Source of the DNA: JBDNIO01 sp041688215
GTDB lineage: Bacteria > Pseudomonadota > Gammaproteobacteria > Nevskiales > Salinisphaeraceae
Assembly (NCBI GenBank): GCA_041688215.1
Contig: JBDNIO010000086.1
Location: forward strand, 1-34,499
Direction of reading: 5' to 3'
DNA length: 34,499 bases
Both the position numbers and the translations under genes were made by a program. This document shows positions 22,147 to 28,906 of the stretch, in pieces. The notes under the pieces are model-generated. The model searched no databases and was not told the DNA's origin. It was given only the letters and a program-made list of their open reading frames with translations. Numbering within the stretch: the first letter of the stretch is position 1; each line of letters begins with the position of its first letter.

Positions 22147-24171
22147 ATGTCTGAAACAATAAGTAAAGTCCTGGTTGCCAACCGCGGAGAAATCGCGGTG
22201 CGCGTGCTCCAGGGCGCCGCGCGTATGGGCTACCCCACGGTTGCGGTCTACAGCGATGCCGATGCCAACGCGCTGCATGTGCAAACCGCCGATCAGGCGG
22301 TAAACATCGGCCCGCCGCCGGCCGCTGATTCTTATTTGAACATCGAGGCAATCATCCAGGCCGCACAGGCGACCGGCGCCAATGCCATCCATCCCGGGTA
22401 CGGCTTTCTTGCCGAAAATGCGGACTTCGCTCGCGCGATCTACAAGGCGGGTTTGATTTTTATCGGCCCCACGGCCGACGCGATTGATTTAATGGGCAAT
22501 AAACGCGCCGCCAAAGAGCGCATGGAGGCCGCCGGCGTGCCTTGCATTCCAGGCTTCAAGGGCGGTGGTAGTGATGCTGAATTAGCATCAAAAGCCGACG
22601 AGACCGGCTTCCCCATCATGGTCAAGGCCGCCGCAGGTGGCGGCGGCCGCGGCATGCGTCTGGTCGACAATGCCAGCGATCTGACCGAGGCGATAAAATC
22701 AGCGAAGTCTGAGGCAAAAAGCGCTTTCGGCAATGACGAAATTATTCTGGAAAAAGCCGTAACCGGCGCCCGGCATGTGGAAATTCAGGTGCTTGCGGAC
22801 ACCCACGGCAACGTCATTCACCTGGGTGAACGCGACTGCTCCATCCAGCGCCGCCACCAGAAAGTGGTAGAGGAAAGCCCCTGTCCGGTCGCAGACGACA
22901 GCCTGCGACAGGCCATGGGTGAAGCGGCAGTGAATGCAGCCAGGGCGATTAACTACCGCGGCGCGGGCACGGTCGAGTTCTTGCTGGATAGTAATCACAA
23001 GTTTTATTTCCTGGAAATGAATACCCGCTTGCAGGTTGAGCACCCCGTCACAGAACTGGTTACCGGAATTGATCTGGTTGAATGGCAATTACGGGTTGCC
23101 GCAGGGGAAAAGCTCGCGCATGCCCAGCCGGATGTGCAACTACGCGGCCATGCCATCGAAGTTCGGCTGTGTGCGGAAGACCCCGCGAATGATTTTCTGC
23201 CCCAGACCGGCCCAGTCGTCGCCTGGCAAGCGCCAACCGGGGAGGGCATTCGTGTCGACTATGGTTTGCGCAGCCCCGGCGAAGTAAGTCCCTATTACGA
23301 TTCCATGCAGGCCAAACTTGTCGCCTACGGTCCAGATCGGGAAACGGCGCGCCGGCGCCTGTTGCAAGCGCTGGATGATTGCGTGTTCTTCGGCCTGCCC
23401 AGCAATCTCGACTTTCTGCGTGTGGCCCTGGCCCACCTGGCCTTTGCCGAGGGCGACTTCGACACCGGCTTTATCGCCGAACACATGCCGGAACCGGCGG
23501 CGTGCCTGCCAGCGCCGGACAGCCGGCATTTTGCCTTGGCTGCGGCGCTGCTCTATTCCGGAAACACCCAGGAACTTTGCAAAACAACCAGCATCGGCGC
23601 TGAATTGCTTGACTGGCATAGCTCTAACCCTACACCGACACTGCTGACGCTGCGCTACGGCCGATCTGAAGAAAAAATACGCCTCACTGTCGAAGCCCAG
23701 GGCCCAAACCGCTACCAGATAACGCTGATAGCAGAAGACGAAGACACGCAATCGACGCAACATTGCATTGAATTGCAGGGTCAGACGGACTACCGGATAC
23801 GCTTTACCTGCGACAGCGGAAGTGGCCAGGCCAATTTTGCACGCCGGGAAAACCAGTTAATGCTGGATGCTTACGGCGCCACCGTGGCCTATGATGACGT
23901 TACCCTGGCTGCGACCGAAACCCGCGGTAATATCGCTGCCAGCGGCGAGATCAAGGCCAATAGTGATGGCAAGATCATGGCGGTGAAAGTTCAGGCGGGG
24001 GATCACGTCGAACGCGGCCAAACCCTGCTGGTGCTCGAGGCCATGAAAATGGAATTCCAGGTGGCCAGCGAGGTAGACGGCGAAGTCACGTCTGTACTGG
24101 TGGCTGCAGGTGATCAGGTAGCGGCACGCCAGTTGCTGGTCAGTATTGCCGCAAGCGGAGAAAACGAATAA
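22147..24171 (+). CDS. Acyl-CoA carboxylase alpha subunit (biotin carboxylase + BCCP)
   Basis: ATP-dependent carboxylation of biotin, feeding the beta subunit at 19668. The 674-residue product has an N-terminal biotin carboxylase domain (KVLVANRGEIAVRV at the start, glycine-rich KAAAGGGGRGMR of the ATP-grasp lid, EMNTRLQVEHPVTE in the active site), a linker region, and a C-terminal biotinyl domain with VLEAMKMEF where Lys634 carries biotin. The size and layout match LiuD, AtuF and other acyl-CoA carboxylase alpha subunits rather than the stand-alone AccC of acetyl-CoA carboxylase (about 450 residues). It lies 15 bases after the hydratase gene. Confidence 0.92.
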   Translation: MSETISKVLVANRGEIAVRVLQGAARMGYPTVAVYSDADANALHVQTADQAVNIGPPPAADSYLNIEAIIQAAQATGANAIHPGYGFLAENADFARAIYKAGLIFIGPTADAIDLMGNKRAAKERMEAAGVPCIPGFKGGGSDAELASKADETGFPIMVKAAAGGGGRGMRLVDNASDLTEAIKSAKSEAKSAFGNDEIILEKAVTGARHVEIQVLADTHGNVIHLGERDCSIQRRHQKVVEESPCPVADDSLRQAMGEAAVNAARAINYRGAGTVEFLLDSNHKFYFLEMNTRLQVEHPVTELVTGIDLVEWQLRVAAGEKLAHAQPDVQLRGHAIEVRLCAEDPANDFLPQTGPVVAWQAPTGEGIRVDYGLRSPGEVSPYYDSMQAKLVAYGPDRETARRRLLQALDDCVFFGLPSNLDFLRVALAHLAFAEGDFDTGFIAEHMPEPAACLPAPDSRHFALAAALLYSGNTQELCKTTSIGAELLDWHSSNPTPTLLTLRYGRSEEKIRLTVEAQGPNRYQITLIAEDEDTQSTQHCIELQGQTDYRIRFTCDSGSGQANFARRENQLMLDAYGATVAYDDVTLAATETRGNIAASGEIKANSDGKIMAVKVQAGDHVERGQTLLVLEAMKMEFQVASEVDGEVTSVLVAAGDQVAARQLLVSIAASGENE

Positions 24172-24211
24172 TAACGCGCATGCCACATCCACTGGCGCAT
24201 TTGCCGGTACC

Positions 24212-26029
24212 ATGGCGTCCATGACTGCGCTAAGCATACTTCGCGACGTTTTTGGGTATGAGGAATTCAGAGGCCAACAGCAAGCCGTAATTGAGGCGGT
24301 AAGCGCCGGCGAAGACGCGCTGGTGCTTATGCCGACTGGTGGCGGCAAATCGCTTTGCTACCAGATACCCGCGCTGTTGCGTCCCGGTGTTGCGGTCGTG
24401 GTCTCGCCCCTGATCGCACTCATGGCAGACCAGGTTGCGGCGCTGCGCCAGGCCGGTGTGTCGGCCGCTTTTCTGAATTCCAGCATGAGCGCAGCCGCGC
24501 AGGGCGAGATAGAACGCCAGATGCAAGACGGCACACTCGATCTGGTGTATATCGCGCCGGAACGGCTGATGCAGCCCCGTTGTCTGGACCTGCTGAATCA
24601 GTGCCAGCTTGCACTAATTGCGATTGACGAAGCGCATTGTGTATCCCAGTGGGGGCATGATTTTCGCCCCGAATATATGCAGCTTGCGGCGCTGCCCGAG
24701 CATTTTCCCGACATCCCGAGAATCGCGCTAACCGCGACGGCGGATATCCCCACACGCGAAGAAATTGCCGAGCGCCTGCAATTGCAGCAGGCGCAAAAAT
24801 TTATCCATAGTTTCGACCGGCCCAATATTTGTTATCGGGTGGCGGAGCAGGGCGGTGGCAAACAGCAGTTGCTGCGTTTTATTCAAAATGAGCATCCGGG
24901 TGAAGCCGGCATTGTTTATTGTCTGTCCCGCAAAAAGACCGATACCACCGCCGCCTGGCTGCAGGAACAGGGTCTAACCGCCCTGGCGTATCACGCAGGA
25001 CTAGGCCACCAAACACGCGAGCACCATCAACAGACATTCCTGCGTGAAGACGCAGTTGTGATCGTCGCCACCGTGGCCTTCGGCATGGGCATTGATAAAC
25101 CCGACGTGCGCTTTGTGGCGCACATGGACTTGCCCGCCAGCATCGAAAATTATTATCAGGAAACCGGCCGCGCGGGCCGTGACGGATCCCCTGCGGACGC
25201 CTGGATGCTCTATGGTCTTGGCGACGTGGTGCAACGTCGGCGGATGATCGAAAACGGGGCTTCGAGTGACGAACGCAAGCGCGTAGAGCGCACCAAACTC
25301 GATGCCATGCTGGCTTACTGTGAATTGGCAACTTGTCGCCGGATTAACCTGCTGCGCTACTTTGGCGAGGCGCCTGAAGCCGCCTGCGGCAACTGCGATA
25401 CCTGCCTGCGCCCACCAGAGACCTGGGATGCCACTCAGGCCGCGCAAATGGCGATGTCGGCGGTGTATCGCACGGGTCAGCGTTTTGGCGTGCAGTATCT
25501 GATCGAACATTTGCACGGCATTGCCACGGATCGTGCGATCAGCTTCAACCACCATAATCTGAGCACGTTTGGCGTGGGCAAAGACATTGGCGACAAACAG
25601 TGGCGTTCACTGTTTCGGCAACTGGCCGCCCGCGGCTTTCTGAATGTGGATGTGCAGGGCTATGGCGGCATGCAGCTGAGCGAGCAGGCCAAGCCATTGT
25701 TACGCGGCGAGCAATCCTTGAGTCTGCGTCATGACCGCAGTCCGGAGAAAAAACGCAGCAAGTCCAAAGCCGCCAAAGCCGAACTGAGTATTGAAAACGA
25801 GGTCTTGTTCGAGGCATTACGTGAATTACGCACGCAATTAGCCAAAGAACAGGATGTGCCGTCTTACGTGATATTTCACGATGCCACCTTGGCTGCCATG
25901 GCTAAATATGCCCCCGCCAATGAAGATGAAATGATGGCGATTGACGGCGTCGGCAAGAAAAAGCTGGAATCCTATGGGGCGGATTTTTTACAGCTTATTG
26001 AAGAATATAAAGGCCGCGCAGCGGAATAA
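24212..26029 (+). CDS. recQ: ATP-dependent DNA helicase RecQ
   Basis: 3'-5' DNA helicase of the RecF recombination and replication repair pathways. With the start at 24212 the product has 605 residues: Walker A TGGGKS at 42-47, DEAH at 139-142 with the aromatic-rich loop following (HCVSQWGHDFRPEY), SFDRPNI, helicase motif VI QETGRAGRDG, a four-cysteine zinc site in the RQC region (CRR, CGNC, DTC), and a C-terminal HRDC domain near EDEMMAIDGVGKKKLE. ATG 24221 is equally plausible, and neither has a clear ribosome site; a TTG at 24146 would overlap the carboxylase gene. Function is unrelated to the genes upstream. Confidence 0.95.
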   Translation: MASMTALSILRDVFGYEEFRGQQQAVIEAVSAGEDALVLMPTGGGKSLCYQIPALLRPGVAVVVSPLIALMADQVAALRQAGVSAAFLNSSMSAAAQGEIERQMQDGTLDLVYIAPERLMQPRCLDLLNQCQLALIAIDEAHCVSQWGHDFRPEYMQLAALPEHFPDIPRIALTATADIPTREEIAERLQLQQAQKFIHSFDRPNICYRVAEQGGGKQQLLRFIQNEHPGEAGIVYCLSRKKTDTTAAWLQEQGLTALAYHAGLGHQTREHHQQTFLREDAVVIVATVAFGMGIDKPDVRFVAHMDLPASIENYYQETGRAGRDGSPADAWMLYGLGDVVQRRRMIENGASSDERKRVERTKLDAMLAYCELATCRRINLLRYFGEAPEAACGNCDTCLRPPETWDATQAAQMAMSAVYRTGQRFGVQYLIEHLHGIATDRAISFNHHNLSTFGVGKDIGDKQWRSLFRQLAARGFLNVDVQGYGGMQLSEQAKPLLRGEQSLSLRHDRSPEKKRSKSKAAKAELSIENEVLFEALRELRTQLAKEQDVPSYVIFHDATLAAMAKYAPANEDEMMAIDGVGKKKLESYGADFLQLIEEYKGRAAE

Positions 26030-26267
26030 TATTTCCATACCTGTTACCCTGAAGACAGATACAGGCACGTTAGTAACTCTCGATATTGTGTTCCGACGCA
26101 ATGTTGATCGACGTTAAACGCCCCTCACTTGACGGTTGGCTGTGGTGTGTCTGGCCCCGGTTTCAGTTGGCTGGCGAAAGCTGTAGGCCGTGTGCATTTC
26201 GCTCTCGTCACCCAAGCGGTGTGGATTGAGAGGCATTAGTATCATAGAACGACCAAGGAGTTAGAGG

Positions 26268-27494
26268 ATGGCGGATAAAAATCCGGATAAAGGTTATGTG
26301 GCACTGCTGGGTTGGAGCCTGGGCGCGGTTGAGTCGGTGGATCGCTTCGACCGTCGCTATATCGTGGTGGCTCCGGAGTGGGCCGAGCCTTATTGCAAGG
26401 AACACGATATCCCCTACATGCCTTGGAACTTCGAGCGTCTGAATGACCGCTCACTGGAAATTGCCGAAAAGTTGAAAGAAGAGGGCGTAGACGTTGCCAT
26501 TCCGCTGTTTGAGGAAACTGTGGAGTGGGCTGGCGCCATTAATTCGGTACTCATGGACAACCCGCGTATGCATGGCCAAGCCGTGCTGTTCCGAGACAAG
26601 GCATTGATGAAACGCCGCGCGCAACTGGGTGGCATCCGCGTCGGTATCTTTGAAGAAGCCCATGAAAAAGAAGATATCGTTCGATTTCTCAAGCGCGTCA
26701 ATCAAACGCTGCTTAAACTCGACGGCGATCCGGATGATCCCATCCACTTAAAGGCCTTCGACAAGGCCGGTTGCCTGGGTCACCGTGTGATTCGTACGCC
26801 GGAAGAGGTGGACGCGATTCCGGATACCGAATTCCCGTTACTCATGGAAAGCCATCTTGACGGCTGGGAGTTCGCGGTCGAGGCCTGGATCCACGATGGC
26901 AAGATCAGATTCCTGAATATTTCAGAGTACGTCACCCTGGGCTATTCGGTATTTGTACCGGCCACCCCAGAATTGGAAAGCTGGCGCGCCGCGATTACCA
27001 AGGAAGTGGAAAAACTGGTCAAGACCTTCGATATCAAATTTGGTCAAATCCATCCCGAGTACTTCGTAACCAGTGACGGCACCATGTACTTTGGCGAGGT
27101 TGCCTATCGCCCGCCGGGTTTCAAGGCTTTCGAGCTAATCGAGCGTGCTTACGGTTTCAACGCTTACCAAGCCAATGTGCTGGTATTTGACCCTAAAACC
27201 ACGGAAGAGGAAATTCAAAATTTCTTCCCGGAACCTGTTACCGGAGCGAAAGGCCACGCAGGCTGCTTTGGCGTGTATCCTCGCCGGCGTGTTGTCAGCA
27301 AGCTGGAAATGCCCAAGGAAACCGAGGACCATCCGTACTTCGAGTTTCATGAATTGACGGCGCCACAGCAGGAAACCGTGACCAAGCGCTCCGCTTTCGG
27401 CACCCACTGGGGTCTGATCTATTTCTTCGGCGACGACCCGCACAAACTTCGGGATCTGCTGAAACACCAGGAAGAGCTGGATTTTTACGTCTAG
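26268..27494 (+). CDS. ATP-grasp domain protein of unknown substrate
   Basis: A 408-residue cytoplasmic protein with an ATP-grasp carboxylate-amine ligase layout: an N-terminal alpha/beta domain (about 1-100, GWSLGAVESVDRFDRRYIVVAPEW), a central lid with LLMESHLDGWEFAVEAWIHDG, and an ATP/metal-binding segment FGQIHPEYFVTSDGTMYFGEVAYRPPG, where GEVAYRPPG occupies the place of the usual E-x-N-x-R-P-G-G motif. Such enzymes activate a carboxylate as an acyl phosphate and join it to an amine or thiol. No adjacent gene shows the substrate. It is monocistronic: 238 bases without a gene precede it, AAGGAG lies 7 bases before the ATG, and a terminator follows. Confidence 0.8.
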   Translation: MADKNPDKGYVALLGWSLGAVESVDRFDRRYIVVAPEWAEPYCKEHDIPYMPWNFERLNDRSLEIAEKLKEEGVDVAIPLFEETVEWAGAINSVLMDNPRMHGQAVLFRDKALMKRRAQLGGIRVGIFEEAHEKEDIVRFLKRVNQTLLKLDGDPDDPIHLKAFDKAGCLGHRVIRTPEEVDAIPDTEFPLLMESHLDGWEFAVEAWIHDGKIRFLNISEYVTLGYSVFVPATPELESWRAAITKEVEKLVKTFDIKFGQIHPEYFVTSDGTMYFGEVAYRPPGFKAFELIERAYGFNAYQANVLVFDPKTTEEEIQNFFPEPVTGAKGHAGCFGVYPRRRVVSKLEMPKETEDHPYFEFHELTAPQQETVTKRSAFGTHWGLIYFFGDDPHKLRDLLKHQEELDFYV

Positions 27495-27517
27495 TCTGTA
27501 ACCCTCAGTAAGCGGAC

Positions 27518-27550
27518 AAAAAAAGCCGGGCAGTCTGACCCGGCTTTTTT
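27518..27550. terminator. Bidirectional intrinsic terminator
   Basis: The stem GCCGGG (27525-27530) pairs with CCCGGC (27539-27544) around CAGTCTGA, flanked by seven A on the left and six T on the right, so the A and T runs extend the helix and give a U-run on both strands. It lies between the convergent ATP-grasp and phosphatase genes and can serve both. Confidence 0.9.
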
Positions 27551-27569
27551 ATTGGGTGAATGGAGAAGT

Positions 27570-28061
27570 CTATTGGTCGAGCAATTGCTCCACCGCTGGC
27601 TGCATCTTGGTCAAGCCCCAGTTATTTCCGATTTCCAGGGCTTCGTCGTCACTCTTGCCCTGTAACCACGCCGCGCGCAGCGCCGCGAGTGCGCCCACGC
27701 GATTGCTACTGGCACAATGCACCAGCACGGTTTCGTCGCCGATCTGATTCAGTATCTGATCCAGCGCTTCGACATTTTCACGCGTCAAGTCCTGCGGCCC
27801 GTTGATGGGCAGATTGTAATAAGCCATACCGTTTTCGGTAACCATGGCCTCTTCATCAATTTCCGGCGTTTCAGCCGGCGGGCGCAGGTTGATGACGTGC
27901 TTGACGCCACTCTCGGCGACTTCGGAAAACGATTCCGGCTGGCCACCGGTATAAATATTGGGTTCGGACTGATTCAAGTTGCGGACTCCTGTAATAGATG
28001 CGGCATGTACACTCAAGCTCAGCAAAAGTATTACTACCGGGAAAACTAGCCGTAGTTGCAT
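27570..28061 (-). CDS. Exported PTP-like phosphatase family protein
   Basis: A 163-residue protein with a Sec signal (MQLRLVFPVVILLLSLSVHA, cleavage probably after HAA) and a tyrosine/dual-specificity phosphatase-like domain. The NIYTGGQP and VINLRP elements resemble the DUF442/Blh-type phosphatases, and the P-loop HCASSNRVG has four, not five, residues between Cys and Arg. The C-terminal DEALEIGNNWGLTKM follows the same family. The start at 28061 is chosen because it begins the signal peptide directly; an upstream start at 28103 would add 14 residues. It is expected in the periplasm, and its substrate is unknown. Terminators lie on both sides, so it is transcribed alone. Confidence 0.8.
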   Translation of the reverse strand: MQLRLVFPVVILLLSLSVHAASITGVRNLNQSEPNIYTGGQPESFSEVAESGVKHVINLRPPAETPEIDEEAMVTENGMAYYNLPINGPQDLTRENVEALDQILNQIGDETVLVHCASSNRVGALAALRAAWLQGKSDDEALEIGNNWGLTKMQPAVEQLLDQ

Positions 28062-28132
28062 TTCTAAACTCAAAAGATTAATGGCCGCACACAGTTTAAC
28101 CAAGTTGCCGGCGCGTTACTTGATAATTTTCT

Positions 28133-28163
28133 AAAAAAAGCCCGGCCATTATTTAGCCGGGCT
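28133..28163 (-). terminator. Intrinsic terminator after the beta-helix/cytochrome gene
   Basis: On the minus strand AGCCCGGC pairs with GCCGGGCT around a 9-base loop and is followed by a run of T (A7 at 28133-28139 on the plus strand). It begins 30 bases downstream of the stop at 28193. Confidence 0.85.
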
Positions 28164-28192
28164 CGATTGAGGACTAACCTATTACGCGGGAT

Positions 28193-28906
28193 CTAGTTAC
28201 CCGAGCAACCCTGCGCGCCTTCGTAAGTATTGTCCACCACGATGTTAATCCACTGGCGTACCAGGGCGTGGGCTTCATCATCGACTACGCTGCGGGCGAT
28301 TGGTGGCATGCGGGCCGCCGGAGTAGTGGCCGCCGGACTGATGCGGAATTCCAGAATGGACTGGCTGGCCTTAGCGGGGCGGATATCCACCGAGCGTCCA
28401 TCGCTACCTTCTGCGCCGGTCGCGGTCGGGCCTTTGCAGATGCCGTAGCTGGTGTCGACCGCGCGGAATACGTCCAAATAATAGCCGGTATTGGCAGCAA
28501 AACCGCTTGGGTTATGGCAATGCTGGCAGTTCACTTCCAGCCAGGCACGGGTGCGGGCTTCGATGTCTTCGTGGGTATTGGCCTCAAACTTGCCATCTCC
28601 CGGCACATTGAACCTGGGCAGGTGCTCCAGCTCTTCCGCGACCCCGGTATTGGCATCTATACCCAGGTCGTCTGGACATCCCATAAGAAAACCGGTGCGG
28701 CACATGTAGGCGATCTGGTTTTCACCCGCAATCGCATGCCGGCCCTGGTCTGTAACAACCGGTGACTCCGACGCATAGCGGCGATTCAGATTGCGTACTT
28801 TCGGCCCGATGGGCGCGCTGCCGGATTCCAGATCGCTGTTGGCGTGGCAGCTAACGCACTGGTTGGCATTGGGCACCTGGTACTCTGTTGAGCCCTGATG
28901 GCGCAC
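28193..28906 (-). CDS. C-terminal diheme cytochrome-like part of a frameshifted lipoprotein
   Basis: Reading from GTG 28906 gives 237 residues, but the same frame is meaningful further upstream (CPYPASWNFEDVDSG), so this is the 3' part of the gene that begins at 31245 and not a separate gene. It contains two CxxCH heme c motifs, CVSCH (28858-28844) and CQHCH (28528-28514), and ends in an extracytoplasmic-looking RQWINIVVDNTYEG segment. From memory the segment matches the HNE_0200-type family (TIGR03806), which is usually encoded next to or fused with a parallel beta-helix protein. Heme attachment would need export, which only the full fusion's lipoprotein signal provides. If the frameshift is real, this part would not be exported. 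Confidence 0.75.
   Translation of the reverse strand: MRHQGSTEYQVPNANQCVSCHANSDLESGSAPIGPKVRNLNRRYASESPVVTDQGRHAIAGENQIAYMCRTGFLMGCPDDLGIDANTGVAEELEHLPRFNVPGDGKFEANTHEDIEARTRAWLEVNCQHCHNPSGFAANTGYYLDVFRAVDTSYGICKGPTATGAEGSDGRSVDIRPAKASQSILEFRISPAATTPAARMPPIARSVVDDEAHALVRQWINIVVDNTYEGAQGCSGN

Noticed and set aside
26030..26267. Promoter or small RNA in the recQ / ATP-grasp gap
   Set aside because: TTGAGA (26226) and TATCAT (26240) are only 8 bases apart, and TTGACG near 26130 has no -10 box at proper distance. I see no stable hairpin or reading frame.
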